Positions 31,207 to 42,259 are shown, counted from the stretch's first letter. The stretch: 59,616 nt of DNA from Bacillus sp. N13C7 (GCF_026790065.1 NZ_JALAMO010000017.1:1-59616), one strand, 5' to 3'. Numbers and translations are program-made. The notes: a model not told the origin generated them from the sequence alone.

Positions 31207-31455
31207 TTATAAAATAATGGCAACAGCGGCTGCTCCTACCTCAATTCCGCAGGCTTTGCCGAGCTTTTTCATGGATTCAACCATTGAGACAGAGATCCCT
31301 TGATCTTCCGCAAGTGAAACTACACTTGACGTGAGTACCGGATCTGCATCTTTTGCAACGACTACTTCCTTTACTGAACCTCGTTTTAGAGCTTTCACTG
31401 TTTGCTTCGTACCAATAATAATTGATTTGGCCTGTGATACTTTATCATAAGACAT
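31207..31455 (-). CDS. ybxF: L7Ae/L30e-family K-turn RNA-binding protein YbxF
   Basis: An 82-residue protein of the L7Ae/L30e family; B. subtilis YbxF binds kink-turn RNA. It is also called rplGB. The motif around [21 protein letters not shown] is the family core. An in-frame TTG five codons upstream lies inside the GGAGG ribosome site, so the ATG at 31455 is used. It is the first gene after rpoC and heads the str operon from its own sigma-A promoter. Its partner RNA in the cell is not clear from the sequence. Confidence 0.93.
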   Translation of the reverse strand: MSYDKVSQAKSIIIGTKQTVKALKRGSVKEVVVAKDADPVLTSSVVSLAEDQGISVSMVESMKKLGKACGIEVGAAAVAIIL

Positions 31456-31500
31456 AAACATATCCTCCAAAGTAACAGGTTTATTTCGAGCACCTTGGTT

Positions 31501-31529
31501 ATATTATCATTCTAGGAGACGAATGTCAA
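31501..31529 (-). promoter_or_regulatory. Sigma-A promoter of ybxF-str operon
   Basis: On the minus strand TTGACA (31524-31529), 17 bases, then TAATAT (31501-31506), placing the start near 31494, about 40 bases before ybxF. Confidence 0.85.
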
Positions 31530-31589
31530 CAAGGTATGACATTTTTTAGTTTCGCTCATCTCATAGAGTGATTTTTTCATTAAATATAT

Positions 31590-31623
31590 CTGCTGAAAGA
31601 CTGTTTTGGCAGTCTTTCAGCAG
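31590..31623 (-). terminator. 14-bp hairpin after rpoC
   Basis: CTGCTGAAAGACTG pairs perfectly with its complement around a 6-base loop, 11 bp after the rpoC stop. The following minus-strand sequence ATATATTTAATG is only moderately T-rich, so it may be a partial terminator or 3'-end stabiliser. Confidence 0.65.
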
Positions 31624-31634
31624 TTTTAAATCAA

Positions 31635-34600
31635 TTATTCAACCGGAACCATGTCTTCAGTTGGCTGAACATTTGAAACTGGCTTTACTTTACGGTATTT
31701 CATCATACCTGTACCAGCTGGAACAAGCTTACCGATGATAACATTCTCTTTCAAGCCGAGAAGCTCGTCACGCTTACCTTTAATTGCTGCATCTGTAAGG
31801 ACACGTGTGGTTTCCTGGAAGGAAGCAGCAGATAAGAATGAATCTGTCTCAAGAGATGCTTTTGTAATACCGAGTAAGACAGGACGCCCTGTAGCAGGAC
31901 GATTGCCTTCAAGCAATACCTTTTTGTTCGCTTCAGTAAATTGGTGAATATCAAGCAATGTACCTGGAAGCACATCAGTGTCACCAGCGTCAATCACGCG
32001 GACTTTGCGAAGCATCTGGCGAACCATTACCTCTACGTGTTTATCACCAATTTCAACACCCTGCATACGGTAAACCTTTTGAACCTCATGGAGAAGATAC
32101 TCTTGAACAGTAGTCAGGTCAGTCACTTTGAGAAGCTCTTTCGGATCGATTGAACCTTCTGTCAGTACTTGGCCTCGAGTAATTTTATCTCCTTCCGCTA
32201 CTTTCAAGCGGGAGTTATAAGGTGCCGTATAAGAACGTGTTTCTACTGCGCCTTGAACCACAATTTCCTGTTGCTTATCACGAACTTCATTGATCTCAAC
32301 GACTGTACCGTCGATCTCTGTAATTGTTGCCTGACCTTTCGGATTACGTGCTTCGAAAAGCTCTTGAATACGCGGAAGACCCTGTGTGATATCGTCTCCG
32401 GCAACCCCGCCTGTATGGAATGTACGCATTGTTAACTGCGTACCAGGCTCACCGATTGATTGGGCAGCAATGATACCGACAGCTTCACCGACTTCAACAT
32501 CGGATCCAGTTGCAAGATTTCGGCCATAGCATCGTTTACATACACCATGAGGCGTATTACATGTGAAGGCAGAACGGATCCACACTTCTTCAATTCCAGC
32601 TTCCACAATTTCTAAAGCCTTATCTTCATCGATCAGTTCGTTTTCATTAACAAGCACTTCACCTGTTTCAGGGTGCTTCACTTGTTTTCGTGCAAAACGG
32701 CCGACTAAGCGTTCTTCTAAACGCTCAATGGTTTCAGTTCCTTCTTTAAGAGGCTTAGCAAGGATGCCTCGGTCAGTTCCACAATCAGTTTCACGAATGA
32801 TAACATCTTGCGCAACGTCAACGAGACGGCGTGTAAGGTAACCTGAGTCAGCAGTTTTAAGGGCGGTATCGGCAAGACCTTTACGCGCACCGTGAGTGGA
32901 GATAAAGTACTCCAATACTGTCAGACCTTCACGGAAACTTGATTTGATCGGCAACTCAATGATACGTCCAGCCGGGTTGGCCATCAGACCGCGCATTCCG
33001 GCAAGCTGCGTAAAGTTAGACGCGTTACCACGGGCACCAGAGTCACTCATCATGTAGATCGGGTTGAGTTCATCAAGTGATTTCATCAGTTTGCCTTGGA
33101 TAACGTCTTTTGCAGCACTCCAGATAGAGATGACTCTCTCATAGCGCTCTTCTTCTGTAATAAGACCGCGGCGGAACTGCTTCATAACGTTATCAACTTT
33201 GCTTTGCGCTTCCTCAAGAATTTCTTGTTTATCATCGAGTACGACGATGTCAGAAACCCCAACTGTAATACCAGCTTTTGTTGAATATTTGAAACCTAGG
33301 TTTTTCATGCGGTCAAGCATTTTAGACGTTTCCGTGATATGGAATCGTTTAAAGATTTCCGCGATGATTTTACCCAGAATACCTTTTTTAAATGGTGCAT
33401 TGATTGGCTGCTGTGCAATGATAGCTTTAACATCAGCACCTTTTTCTAAGAAGAAACGGTCAGGTGTTTTCTCTTCAATATTGCTCTTCGTTGGTTCATT
33501 CATGTAAGGGAATGATTCCGGAAGAATTTCATTGAAGATCAGCTTACCGACAGTTGTAATTAACAATTTTGAGCGCTGTTCTTCGGTAAATGTCACATTC
33601 TTAAGGGAGTTCGCTGCAACAGCCACTCTCGTATGAAGGTGAACATATCCGTTTTGATACGCGAGAAGCGCTTCATCAGTATTCTTGAAGACCATACCTT
33701 CACCGACAGCACCGGCACGCTCAAGAGTCAGGTAGTAGTTACCCAGTACCATATCCTGAGACGGCGTTACAACCGGTTTACCATCTTTAGGGTTCAAGAT
33801 GTTTTGGGCAGCAAGCATCAAGATGCGTGCCTCAGCTTGTGCTTCAGCAGATAATGGTACGTGTACCGCCATTTGGTCACCGTCAAAGTCAGCGTTATAA
33901 GCTGTACATACGAGCGGGTGAAGACGGATTGCGCGTCCTTCAACAAGTGTTGGTTCAAACGCTTGGATACCCAATCTGTGAAGTGTAGGGGCACGGTTCA
34001 GAAGTACCGGATGCTCCTTAATAACTGATTCCAGTACATCCCATACTTCAGGCTGTACGCGCTCAATTTTGCGTTTCGCACTCTTAATGTTGTGAGCAAG
34101 ACCTTTTTCAACAAGCTCTTTCATAACGAAAGGTTTGAAAAGTTCAAGCGCCATTTCCTTCGGTAATCCGCATTGGTACATTTTTAAATGAGGACCAACA
34201 ACGATTACAGAACGTCCGGAGTAATCGACACGTTTACCAAGAAGGTTTTGACGGAAACGACCTTGCTTCCCTTTCAGCATGTGAGAAAGAGATTTTAACG
34301 GTCTGTTACCAGGACCTGTTACAGGACGTCCGCGGCGGCCGTTGTCAATTAGGGCATCGACAGCCTCTTGAAGCATACGTTTTTCGTTTTGAACGATGAT
34401 GCTAGGCGCACCAAGGTCCAGAAGGCGTTTCAAACGATTGTTACGGTTGATGACACGACGATAAAGGTCGTTCAAATCAGAAGTCGCAAAACGTCCGCCA
34501 TCTAGCTGAACCATCGGTCTAAGCTCAGGAGGAATAACAGGCAGCACATCAAGGATCATCCAAGAAGGCTTGTTTCCTGAGTTACGGAAGGCTTCTAAAA

Positions 34601-35234
34601 CTTCAAGGCGTTTGATCGCACGAGTACGACGCTGACCTTGTGATGTTTTCAGCTCTTCTTTTAACATATCCACTTCTTTTACAAGATCGATATCTTGAAG
34701 AAGTTTGTGAATCGCTTCTGCACCCATAGACGCTTGGAATTTATTACCGTATTTATCAAGATAAGCACGGTATTCCTTCTCAGACAGAAGCTGTTTCTTT
34801 TCAAGCGGTGTGTTTGCCGGATCAGTTACAACGTAAGAAGCAAAGTAAATGACTTCCTCTAAAGCACGAGGTGACATATCCAGCACAAGACCCATACGGC
34901 TTGGAATACCTTTGAAATACCAAATGTGGGAAACTGGGGCAGCCAGTTCAATGTGCCCCATTCTCTCACGACGGACTTTAGCCCGTGTTACTTCGACTCC
35001 GCAGCGGTCACAAACTACGCCTTTATAACGAACTCGCTTGTACTTCCCGCAATGACATTCCCAGTCCTTAGTCGGTCCGAAAATGCGTTCGCAGAATAGA
35101 CCGTCCTTTTCAGGTTTTAACGTACGATAGTTTATCGTTTCAGGCTTTTTCACTTCACCAAAAGACCATGAACGGATTTTATCCGGTGAAGCAAGACCGA
35201 TGTTCATATACTCAAAATTGTTCACATCTAGCAA
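31635..35234 (-). CDS. rpoC: RNA polymerase beta' subunit
   Basis: The 1199-residue beta' subunit. The zipper/zinc domain has Cys60, Cys62, Cys75 and Cys78. The catalytic metal-binding loop NADFDGD lies near residue 450, and the second zinc motif with CKRCYG near 890. I use a TTG start at 35234: GGAGG lies 8 bases upstream and the protein then begins at [11 protein letters not shown]. An ATG 14 codons earlier would put the ribosome site inside the gene. It lies 61 bp after the rpoB stop. Confidence 0.98.
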   Translation of the reverse strand: MLDVNNFEYMNIGLASPDKIRSWSFGEVKKPETINYRTLKPEKDGLFCERIFGPTKDWECHCGKYKRVRYKGVVCDRCGVEVTRAKVRRERMGHIELAAPVSHIWYFKGIPSRMGLVLDMSPRALEEVIYFASYVVTDPANTPLEKKQLLSEKEYRAYLDKYGNKFQASMGAEAIHKLLQDIDLVKEVDMLKEELKTSQGQRRTRAIKRLEVLEAFRNSGNKPSWMILDVLPVIPPELRPMVQLDGGRFATSDLNDLYRRVINRNNRLKRLLDLGAPSIIVQNEKRMLQEAVDALIDNGRRGRPVTGPGNRPLKSLSHMLKGKQGRFRQNLLGKRVDYSGRSVIVVGPHLKMYQCGLPKEMALELFKPFVMKELVEKGLAHNIKSAKRKIERVQPEVWDVLESVIKEHPVLLNRAPTLHRLGIQAFEPTLVEGRAIRLHPLVCTAYNADFDGDQMAVHVPLSAEAQAEARILMLAAQNILNPKDGKPVVTPSQDMVLGNYYLTLERAGAVGEGMVFKNTDEALLAYQNGYVHLHTRVAVAANSLKNVTFTEEQRSKLLITTVGKLIFNEILPESFPYMNEPTKSNIEEKTPDRFFLEKGADVKAIIAQQPINAPFKKGILGKIIAEIFKRFHITETSKMLDRMKNLGFKYSTKAGITVGVSDIVVLDDKQEILEEAQSKVDNVMKQFRRGLITEEERYERVISIWSAAKDVIQGKLMKSLDELNPIYMMSDSGARGNASNFTQLAGMRGLMANPAGRIIELPIKSSFREGLTVLEYFISTHGARKGLADTALKTADSGYLTRRLVDVAQDVIIRETDCGTDRGILAKPLKEGTETIERLEERLVGRFARKQVKHPETGEVLVNENELIDEDKALEIVEAGIEEVWIRSAFTCNTPHGVCKRCYGRNLATGSDVEVGEAVGIIAAQSIGEPGTQLTMRTFHTGGVAGDDITQGLPRIQELFEARNPKGQATITEIDGTVVEINEVRDKQQEIVVQGAVETRSYTAPYNSRLKVAEGDKITRGQVLTEGSIDPKELLKVTDLTTVQEYLLHEVQKVYRMQGVEIGDKHVEVMVRQMLRKVRVIDAGDTDVLPGTLLDIHQFTEANKKVLLEGNRPATGRPVLLGITKASLETDSFLSAASFQETTRVLTDAAIKGKRDELLGLKENVIIGKLVPAGTGMMKYRKVKPVSNVQPTEDMVPVE

Positions 35235-35295
35235 GGGGCCTACCTCCCTTTTTATCTTCGGATTAACCGATGTCACTTGCCTTTATAACTAGAGA

Positions 35296-38200
35296 TTATT
35301 CTTTTGTTACTACATCGCGTTCAACGTCTGCAGATGCTGTTTCTTCCGGCTCTTCATCACCTGATAATGCCAGGCCGTCAGCTTGTTTCGCATCTTCTTC
35401 GTCTTCTAAATCTCTCATTTCTATTTCTTCTTCATCACTGGAGAGGATTTTGACATCCATACCTAAGCTTTGAAGTTCTTTGATTAATACTTTGAATGAT
35501 TCCGGAACACCTGGTTCAGGAACGTTGTCGCCTTTAACGATGGCTTCATATGTTTTCACACGTCCAACCACGTCATCAGACTTAACAGTCAGAATTTCTT
35601 GAAGAGTGTAAGCCGCACCGTAAGCTTCAAGTGCCCAAACCTCCATCTCACCGAAACGCTGTCCGCCAAATTGCGCTTTACCGCCAAGAGGCTGCTGCGT
35701 AACAAGTGAGTAAGGACCAGTAGAACGTGCATGAAGTTTATCGTCAACCATGTGGGCCAGTTTGATCATGTACATGATACCGACAGATACACGGTTATCA
35801 AACGGTTCACCAGTACGTCCGTCGTAAAGCACTGTTTTGGCGTCACGAGACATGCCGGCCTCTTCAAGTGTTTCCCAGACATCCTCTTCACGCGCTCCGT
35901 CAAATACAGGAGATGCGATGTGAATGCCGAGATAACGAGCGGCCATACCCATATGAAGCTCCAATACCTGCCCGATGTTCATACGAGATGGTACGCCCAG
36001 CGGGTTAAGCATGATATCAATTGGTGTGCCGTCAGGAAGGTAAGGCATATCCTCTTCAGGAAGAATCTTAGAGATAACACCTTTGTTACCGTGACGACCG
36101 GCCATTTTATCCCCTTCAGAAATCTTACGTTTCTGAACGATATATACGCGCACCAACTGGTTAACACCTGGAGGAAGTTCATCTCCGTCTTCACGGTTGA
36201 AGACTTTAACGTCGTGAATAATTCCGCCGCCGCCGTGAGGCACACGAAGAGAAGTATCACGAACCTCGCGGGCTTTTTCACCAAAGATGGCGTGAAGCAG
36301 GCGTTCTTCTGCAGTCAGTTCAGTTACGCCTTTAGGCGTTACTTTACCAACAAGAAGATCTCCGTCTTTTACTTCTGCCCCAATACGGATGATTCCGCGG
36401 TCATCAAGATTGCGAAGCGCATCTTCACCGACGTTTGGTATATCACGAGTGATTTCTTCAGGTCCAAGTTTCGTATCACGTGCTTCTGATTCATATTCTT
36501 CAATGTGGATAGATGTATAAACATCATCCTTCACAAGGCGTTCACTCATGATGATGGCATCCTCATAGTTGTAGCCATCCCATGTCATGAAGCCGACCAT
36601 TACGTTACGGCCAAGTGCAAGTTCACCAAGCTCCATAGAAGGACCGTCAGCAAGGATTTCTCCTTTTACCACTTCATCGCCGACACTTACGATCGGGCGC
36701 TGGTTGTAGCACGTACCTTGGTTAGAGCGGACAAATTTCAGCAGGCTGTATTTATCCAGGTTTCCTTTAACTTTTTGACCGTCTACTTCTTCATAACGGC
36801 GAACCCAAACGTTTTTCGCTTCTACGCGTTCAACGATACCAGGGTGTTTACAAATAACAGCGGCACCAGAGTCTTTACCTGATACGTATTCCATACCAGT
36901 TCCAACGAATGGCGCTTCCGGCTGCATCAAAGGCACAGCCTGACGCTGCATGTTCGCTCCCATGAGGGCACGGTTGGAGTCATCGTTTTCTAAGAACGGG
37001 ATACATGCTGTCGCAGCAGAAACAACCTGCTTAGGCGATACATCCATGTAGTCCACACGGTTTCTGGAAACAACGGTGTTCTCCCCGCGGAAACGGGCTA
37101 CGATACTGTCATCAATAAATCCGCCTTCGTCATCAAGACGAGCGTTCGCTTGAGCGACAACGTAGTTATCCTCTTCATCAGCAGTTAAGTAATCGATTCT
37201 GCCCGTTACCTTCCCTGTTTCTGGGTCAACGCGGCGATACGGCGTTTCAATGAAGCCAAAACGGTTTACTTTTGCATAAGATGAAAGTGAGTTGATCAAA
37301 CCGATGTTCGGGCCCTCAGGCGTTTCAATCGGACACATACGGCCATAGTGGGAGTAGTGAACGTCACGCACTTCCATTCCGGCACGCTCACGTGTCAATC
37401 CGCCCGGTCCTAATGCTGACAGACGGCGCTTGTGCGTTAATTCAGCAAGCGGGTTCGTCTGATCCATGAATTGAGAAAGCTGAGAGCTTCCAAAGAACTC
37501 TTTAATGGACGCAATAACAGGACGAATATTGATCAGCTGCTGAGGCGTAATTGTATTCGTATCTTGAATTGACATTCTCTCACGAACCACACGCTCCATA
37601 CGGCTTAAACCGATACGGAATTGGTTCTGGAGAAGCTCGCCTACAGAACGTAAACGGCGGTTTCCAAGATGATCAATATCATCAGTGTCGCCTACTCCGT
37701 GCAGCAGATTGAAGAAGTAGCTGATAGAAGAAATAATATCAGCAGGTGTAATGTTTTTAATCTCTTCTTCAATGTAAGCATTGCCGATTACATTAATAAC
37801 CTGTTCTCCTTCTTGATCAGTCGGAGCAAAGATTTTAATTGATTGAAGGGTTACTTCATCTTCAACAACGCCGCCATTCGGATACAGCTTTCTGAAACCG
37901 ATTCCGTTTTCTAAGTATGGCAGTACTTTATCAAGTGTTCTTCTATCAAGAATCTGACCTTTTTCAGCCAGGATTTCTCCTGTTTCTGGGTCAACAAGCG
38001 TTTCAGCAAGTCTCTGATTAAAGAGGCGATTCTTAATATGAAGTTTTTTATTAATTTTATAGCGTCCTACATTGGCAAGATCGTATCGTTTCGGATCAAA
38101 GAAACGAGAATCAAGCAAGCTTTTCGCATTTTCTACTGTAGGCGGCTCTCCAGGACGGAGGCGCTCGTAAATTTCAAGCAGCGCTTTGTCGCTGTTTTCT

Positions 38201-38877
38201 GTGTTATCTTTATCAAGCGTATTTCGCAGGTATTCATTTTCTCCTATGAGATCAAGAATCTCTTGATCGGAGCCGAAGCCGAGAGCACGCAAAAGAACCG
38301 TAACCGGCAACTTACGTGTGCGATCAATGCGGACATAAACAACATCTTTCGCATCAGTTTCGTATTCTAACCATGCGCCACGGTTTGGAATGACAGTTGC
38401 GGTAAAACCTTTTTTACCGTTTTTGTCTACTTTACCACTGAAATATACACTTGGAGACCGTACAAGCTGGGAAACGATAACGCGTTCCGCACCGTTAATG
38501 ATAAAAGTACCTGTGTCTGTCATAATAGGGAAATCTCCCATGAAGACATCTTGGTCTTTTACCTCTCCAGTTTCTTTGTTAATTAAACGAACCTTCACTC
38601 TTAGCGGAGCTGAGTAAGTCACATCACGTTCTTTTGATTCCTCTACAGGATATTTAGGCTCACCTAAACTATAATCAATGAACTCAAGAGAGAGGTTACC
38701 AGTGAAATCCTCAATTGGCGATATGTCTTGAAACATCTCTCTAAGACCCTCATCAAGAAACCACTGATAAGAAGAGGTTTGAATTTCAATGAGATTTGGT
38801 AATTCTAACACTTCGCTAATGCGAGCATAGCTTCTGCGCTGGCGGTGTCGTCCATACTGAACTAGTTGACCTGTCAA
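35296..38877 (-). CDS. rpoB: RNA polymerase beta subunit
   Basis: The 1193-residue beta subunit. The rifampicin-pocket cluster ([32 protein letters not shown], about 460-500) is wild type. Late in the protein, [13 protein letters not shown] is the conserved active-centre motif. The C-terminal tail from about residue 1150 is very acidic. Start: an in-frame GTG three codons upstream overlaps the GAGGGGTGA ribosome site, so I use TTG at 38877 ([12 protein letters not shown], read as Met). It has a strong promoter 220 bp upstream. Confidence 0.98.
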   Translation of the reverse strand: MTGQLVQYGRHRQRRSYARISEVLELPNLIEIQTSSYQWFLDEGLREMFQDISPIEDFTGNLSLEFIDYSLGEPKYPVEESKERDVTYSAPLRVKVRLINKETGEVKDQDVFMGDFPIMTDTGTFIINGAERVIVSQLVRSPSVYFSGKVDKNGKKGFTATVIPNRGAWLEYETDAKDVVYVRIDRTRKLPVTVLLRALGFGSDQEILDLIGENEYLRNTLDKDNTENSDKALLEIYERLRPGEPPTVENAKSLLDSRFFDPKRYDLANVGRYKINKKLHIKNRLFNQRLAETLVDPETGEILAEKGQILDRRTLDKVLPYLENGIGFRKLYPNGGVVEDEVTLQSIKIFAPTDQEGEQVINVIGNAYIEEEIKNITPADIISSISYFFNLLHGVGDTDDIDHLGNRRLRSVGELLQNQFRIGLSRMERVVRERMSIQDTNTITPQQLINIRPVIASIKEFFGSSQLSQFMDQTNPLAELTHKRRLSALGPGGLTRERAGMEVRDVHYSHYGRMCPIETPEGPNIGLINSLSSYAKVNRFGFIETPYRRVDPETGKVTGRIDYLTADEEDNYVVAQANARLDDEGGFIDDSIVARFRGENTVVSRNRVDYMDVSPKQVVSAATACIPFLENDDSNRALMGANMQRQAVPLMQPEAPFVGTGMEYVSGKDSGAAVICKHPGIVERVEAKNVWVRRYEEVDGQKVKGNLDKYSLLKFVRSNQGTCYNQRPIVSVGDEVVKGEILADGPSMELGELALGRNVMVGFMTWDGYNYEDAIIMSERLVKDDVYTSIHIEEYESEARDTKLGPEEITRDIPNVGEDALRNLDDRGIIRIGAEVKDGDLLVGKVTPKGVTELTAEERLLHAIFGEKAREVRDTSLRVPHGGGGIIHDVKVFNREDGDELPPGVNQLVRVYIVQKRKISEGDKMAGRHGNKGVISKILPEEDMPYLPDGTPIDIMLNPLGVPSRMNIGQVLELHMGMAARYLGIHIASPVFDGAREEDVWETLEEAGMSRDAKTVLYDGRTGEPFDNRVSVGIMYMIKLAHMVDDKLHARSTGPYSLVTQQPLGGKAQFGGQRFGEMEVWALEAYGAAYTLQEILTVKSDDVVGRVKTYEAIVKGDNVPEPGVPESFKVLIKELQSLGMDVKILSSDEEEIEMRDLEDEEDAKQADGLALSGDEEPEETASADVERDVVTKE

Positions 38878-39095
38878 CTGATTCACCCCTCAAATCATGC
38901 GTATTATATGTGTAATAAGCATTTTCTTCTTTCTAAGAAAGAAAATACTTTTACAAGACAAAAGAAAAAAGGGTTTCTAATTAAGAAAACCACATCCAAA
39001 AACAAATACCGATTTTATTAGCATTTCCATACTTGTATAATTTATACATAGATATTGACATTTCATCATATCAAGCAAAATATATACATTGGCAT
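38878..39095 (-). other. rpoB untranslated leader
   Basis: About 220 bases of AT-rich leader between the rpoB promoter and start. It contains an imperfect hairpin of CTTTCTTA/AAGAAAG type at about 38919-38948 and a run of Ts before it. No known r-protein leader was recognised. Confidence 0.5.
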
Positions 39096-39101
39096 TTTAT
39101 A

Positions 39102-39130
39102 ATATTAACATAGCTAAAATACCGAGTCAA
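39102..39130 (-). promoter_or_regulatory. Sigma-A promoter of rpoB-rpoC
   Basis: On the minus strand TTGACT (39125-39130), 17 bases, then TAATAT (39102-39107). The -35 overlaps the last codon and stop of ybxB. Confidence 0.8.
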
Positions 39131-39732
39131 ACTTTTTTTGCTTTTATGATATAATAGCCTTTCTTTTTTTGAAAGACTGAAACTTCATCGAACAATTCCT
39201 CGAGCTTTTCAATGGCAGAAGGCGCGCCTTGCTTTTTCTGTATGACGATCCACAACTCACCTGAAGCTTTTAAGTGTTCAGCGCTTTTCTCAAAGATAGC
39301 ATGGACAACTTTTTTTCCGGCTCGGATTGGGGGATTTGTAAGAATAGAAGCAAATGTTTGAGCAGAATCAACGTTCGAAAACAAATCACTCTGATAAATC
39401 TTAACGTTTGTTATTCCGTTTTGTTCCGCATTTTCATTTGATAGCTCTACGGCTCTCTCATTAACGTCAATCATGTGGATGGTCCGGTCTTTAAAGTCGC
39501 TAGCCAGTGATAAACCAATTGGGCCGTATCCGCAGCCTACATCCAGAAAGCTGCCCTCAACTTCAGGCTCTTCAAAAGAATCGATCAGCAGACGGGAGCC
39601 GAAATCAACTTCCTTTTTCGAAAAAACCCCGCTGTCGCTGGTAAACGTGAAATCTTTATTACGAAGCCGGAAAGACCAGGTTTGCCTGTTGCTTTGTACT
39701 GAAGGTTTTTCTGAATAATAATGCTCACTCAT
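39127..39732 (-). CDS. ybxB: RsmC-like methyltransferase YbxB
   Basis: A 201-residue class I methyltransferase of the MTS/RsmC family. Motif I LDVGCGYGPIG is at about 63-73 and the N-methylation signature NPPI at 133-136. The NPPI motif and family suggest guanine-N2 methylation of 16S rRNA, but the exact site is inference. It lies after rplL, behind a weak terminator, and directly before the rpoB promoter, so it may be transcribed by read-through from rplJL. Start ATG with GGAGG. Confidence 0.9.
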   Translation of the reverse strand: MSEHYYSEKPSVQSNRQTWSFRLRNKDFTFTSDSGVFSKKEVDFGSRLLIDSFEEPEVEGSFLDVGCGYGPIGLSLASDFKDRTIHMIDVNERAVELSNENAEQNGITNVKIYQSDLFSNVDSAQTFASILTNPPIRAGKKVVHAIFEKSAEHLKASGELWIVIQKKQGAPSAIEKLEELFDEVSVFQKKKGYYIIKAKKV

Positions 39733-39772
39733 TATTAGAACCTCCTTTTTTATGGCTTAAAGAATGGCAAAG

Positions 39773-39802
39773 AAAAAGCCCGCCTCATAAAAGCGAGCTT
39801 CC
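39773..39802 (-). terminator. Partial terminator between rplL and ybxB
   Basis: On the minus strand GCTCGC pairs with GCGGGC (one G.U) around an 8-9-base loop and is followed by TTTTTCTTT, 19 bp after the rplL stop. Confidence 0.75.
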
Positions 39803-39820
39803 CCTACAGGTAAGTGAAGA

Positions 39821-40192
39821 TTACTTAACTTCTACAGAAGCGCCAACTTCTTCAAGTTTAGCTTTAAGCTCTTCAGCTTCTTCTTTAGCAATACCTTCTT
39901 TAAGTGGTTTTGGAGTGTTGTCAACAAGTTCTTTAGCTTCTTTCAAGCCAAGACCAGTGATTTCACGTACAACTTTGATAACTTTGATTTTTTGAGAACC
40001 TGCACCAGCAAGGATAAGGTCGAATTCGCTTTGCTCTTCAGCAGCGCCGCCTGCAGCAGCTCCGCCAGCTACAGCTACAGGTGCAGCAGCAGTTACGCCA
40101 AATTCTTCTTCGATTGCTTTTACTAGGTCGTTCAATTCAAGTACAGTTGCTTCTTTAACGGAAGCAATGATTTCTTCGATATTTAAAGCCAT
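39821..40192 (-). CDS. rplL: 50S ribosomal protein L7/L12
   Basis: A 123-residue bL12 stalk protein. It has an N-terminal dimerisation domain (about 1-32), an Ala/Gly-rich hinge (about 37-55) and a factor-binding C-terminal domain with [23 protein letters not shown]. An upstream in-frame ATG sits at the ribosome site; [10 protein letters not shown] at 40192 gives the family N-terminus. It is 45 bp after rplJ. Confidence 0.98.
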
Positions 40193-40237
40193 TTGTAATT
40201 CCTCCATTTTGTTTTAATTTATGAAAAACTGATTAGA

Positions 40238-40738
40238 TTAAGCGCCTTGTTCTTCCTTTTGTTCTGCCACAGCTTTTGCAGCAAGAGCAAAGTTGCGAAC
40301 TGGAGCTTGAAGTACGCTAAGCAACATAGAAAGCAAGCCTTCGCGTGATGGAAGTTCAGCAAGAGCTTTCACTTCTTCAACAGTAGAAACTTTACCTTCG
40401 ATAACGCCAGCTTTGATTTCAAGAGCTTCGTGATTTTTAGCGAAGTCATTAAGAACTTTAGCCGGAGCGACAACATCTTCAGTGCTGAATGCGATCGCGT
40501 TCGGTCCAGTTAGAAAATCATTCAAACCATTAAGCTCAGCTTGTTCAACCGCACGGCGAGTCATCGTATTTTTGTAAACTTTGAACTCAACGTTAGCTTC
40601 GCGAAGCTGTTTACGAAGTTCTGTTACTTCAGAAACGTTAAGTCCGCGATAGTCAACGATGATCGTTGATTTACTTTCTTTCAGTTTAGAAGCAATTTCT
40701 TCAACAACAACTTTTTTTGTTTCAATTGCGCTGCTCAT
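40238..40738 (-). CDS. rplJ: 50S ribosomal protein L10
   Basis: A 166-residue uL10 protein anchoring the L12 stalk; the C-terminal helix (about 135-166) is the L12-dimer binding spine. In the family L10-L12 binds its own mRNA leader, and the leader here fits that pattern. Start ATG with AGGAGGTG. Downstream is rplL at 45 bp. Confidence 0.98.
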   Translation of the reverse strand: MSSAIETKKVVVEEIASKLKESKSTIIVDYRGLNVSEVTELRKQLREANVEFKVYKNTMTRRAVEQAELNGLNDFLTGPNAIAFSTEDVVAPAKVLNDFAKNHEALEIKAGVIEGKVSTVEEVKALAELPSREGLLSMLLSVLQAPVRNFALAAKAVAEQKEEQGA

Positions 40739-40953
40739 GGTTACACCTCCTGTAGATTCTTGTGTAACACTTATACCGTTAGGTGATCACGACTGAGACG
40801 ACGGATTCCATATAAAAAGCCTCCATGAGACATGGAGGCTGTATATACAAGCATACGTAACGTAATAGCTGTGATAATATACACCTCGGTAGGATGATTA
40901 AGCGGTTAGGCCCCTACTGTCTACGGTATAAATGATATTCTATTTTACAACAT
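40739..40953 (-). promoter_or_regulatory. L10-type autoregulatory leader of rplJ-rplL
   Basis: The roughly 215-base leader contains an intrinsic terminator-like attenuator: AGCCTCCATG (819-828 of the 40-kb block) and CATGGAGGCT (831-840), followed on the minus strand by TTTTTATA (40811-40818). Upstream bases can form alternative pairings with the attenuator arm. This matches the known L10(L12)4-controlled leader of Bacillus; the binding site itself was not delineated. Confidence 0.75.
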
Positions 40954-40958
40954 TTTGA

Positions 40959-40987
40959 ATCATATCAGAATGTTGATGTCATGTCAA
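40959..40987 (-). promoter_or_regulatory. Sigma-A promoter of rplJ-rplL
   Basis: On the minus strand TTGACA (40982-40987), 17 bases, then TATGAT (40959-40964). It lies right after the rplA stop. Confidence 0.88.
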
Positions 40988-40989
40988 TA

Positions 40990-41688
40990 TTATTTTACGT
41001 TGAAAGTTGAAGCGTCTACTTTAACACCAGGTCCCATAGTAGAAGTTACAGCAACGTTTTTCACGTATACGCCTTTTGCTGCAGCAGGTTTAGCTTTCAG
41101 GATTGTATCGTACATTGTTGTGAAGTTCTCAACAAGTTTTTCATCCTCGAAAGAAACTTTACCGATAGGAACATGGATGTTTCCAGCTTTATCAACACGG
41201 TATTCAACTTTACCAGCTTTGATTTCATTAACAGCTTTTTCAACTTCGAAAGTAACTGTACCAGTTTTAGGGTTTGGCATTAAACCTTTTGGTCCAAGTA
41301 CACGACCGATTTTACCAACTTCACCCATCATGTCAGGTGTAGCTACGATTACATCAAAATCGAACCAGCCTTGTTGAATTTTGTTGATGTAGTCAGTATC
41401 GCCAACGAAATCTGCACCAGCAGCTTCAGCTTCTTTCGCTTTTTCGCCTTTTGCGAAAACGAGAACGCGCTGAGTTTTACCAGTTCCGTTTGGAAGAACA
41501 ACTGCTCCACGGATTTGCTGGTCGTTTTTACGAGGGTCAACCCCTAGACGGAAAGCTACTTCAACTGTAGCGTCGAATTTAGCTGTGTTTGTTTTTTTAA
41601 CGAGAGCTACTGCTTCAGAAACGTCGTAAGCTTTTGAACGGTCTACAAGCTTAGCAGCTTCAACGTACTTTTTACCTTTTTTAGCCAT
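40990..41688 (-). CDS. rplA: 50S ribosomal protein L1
   Basis: A 232-residue uL1 protein of the L1 stalk that controls E-site tRNA release and can repress its own mRNA. The signature [24 protein letters not shown] (about 121-144) is present. It follows rplK by 94 bp, which include a hairpin and a GTGGGAGG...ACCACA element like the L1 target. Start ATG with AGGAGG. Confidence 0.98.
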   Translation of the reverse strand: MAKKGKKYVEAAKLVDRSKAYDVSEAVALVKKTNTAKFDATVEVAFRLGVDPRKNDQQIRGAVVLPNGTGKTQRVLVFAKGEKAKEAEAAGADFVGDTDYINKIQQGWFDFDVIVATPDMMGEVGKIGRVLGPKGLMPNPKTGTVTFEVEKAVNEIKAGKVEYRVDKAGNIHVPIGKVSFEDEKLVENFTTMYDTILKAKPAAAKGVYVKNVAVTSTMGPGVKVDASTFNVK

Positions 41689-41706
41689 TTTAAAATTTCC
41701 TCCTTA

Positions 41707-41733
41707 TGTGGTTATAGCGGAATAACCTCCCAC
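41707..41733 (-). promoter_or_regulatory. L1-binding-site-like element before rplA
   Basis: On the minus strand GTGGGAGGTT...ATAACCACA forms a stem with an internal GGAGG-side loop, ending 18 bases before the rplA start. The same pattern occurs before rplK. GUGGGAG...CCAC resembles the L1 target in 23S rRNA and in known L1 mRNA targets. Confidence 0.65.
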
Positions 41734-41746
41734 GAATAAGGGTTGC

Positions 41747-41770
41747 GAACTTGTGAAAACTCGCAACCCG
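41747..41770 (-). other. Hairpin between rplK and rplA
   Basis: On the minus strand GGGTTGCGAG and TTCGCAACCC pair around TTTTCACAAG-type loop bases just after the rplK stop. No T-run follows, so it is probably a processing or stabilising structure. Confidence 0.6.
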
Positions 41771-41782
41771 ACAAGAAACAAA

Positions 41783-42208
41783 TTAATCCTCGATTACAAT
41801 ACCCATACTGCGGGCAGTACCTTCAACCATGCGCATTGCCGCTTCAACGTCTGCTGCGTTTAAGTCAGGCATTTTCGTTTCAGCGATTTCGCGTACTTTA
41901 TCGCGCTTAACGGTTGCCACTTTATTACGGTTTGGTTCACCAGAACCAGACTCAATTCCAGCTGCTTTTTTAAGCAATACTGCAGCAGGTGGAGTTTTTG
42001 TAATAAATGTAAATGAACGGTCTTCGTAAACCGAAATTTCAACAGGAATGATTAAACCAGCTTGGTCAGCTGTACGAGCGTTAAACTCCTTACAGAATCC
42101 CATGATGTTAACACCGGCTTGACCAAGTGCAGGTCCAACTGGTGGCGCTGGGTTAGCTTTTCCAGCAGGAATTTGCAATTTTACAACTTTTACTACTTTT
42201 TTAGCCAC
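41783..42208 (-). CDS. rplK: 50S ribosomal protein L11
   Basis: A 141-residue uL11 protein of the GTPase-associated centre, needed for RelA activation and thiopeptide sensitivity. The Pro-rich N-terminal domain ([16 protein letters not shown], about 18-33) is wild type. The longer ATG-initiated frame crosses the leader stem; I use GTG at 42208 (MAKKVVKVV), which follows GGAGGTGTG. It heads rplK-rplA behind its own promoter. Confidence 0.97.
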
Positions 42209-42233
42209 GAGACACACCTCCTTAAGTCCGTGA

Positions 42234-42259
42234 TGTGGTAATAGGGTAAACCCTCCCAC
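42234..42259 (-). promoter_or_regulatory. L1-binding-site-like element before rplK
   Basis: On the minus strand GTGGGAGGGTTTACCC...ACCACA matches the element before rplA in both arms and spacing. It lies 26 bases before the rplK start. Confidence 0.68.

Noticed and set aside
35731..36489. 252-codon plus-strand open frame opposite rpoB
   Set aside because: Lies wholly antisense to a conserved part of rpoB, with no ribosome site or recognisable protein; such frames are common opposite GC-biased codons.
42209..42259. Longer rplK reading frame starting at 42259
   Set aside because: The extra 17 codons run through the L1-like stem and the ribosome site; GTG 42208 with GGAGGTG gives the family-standard L11 N-terminus.
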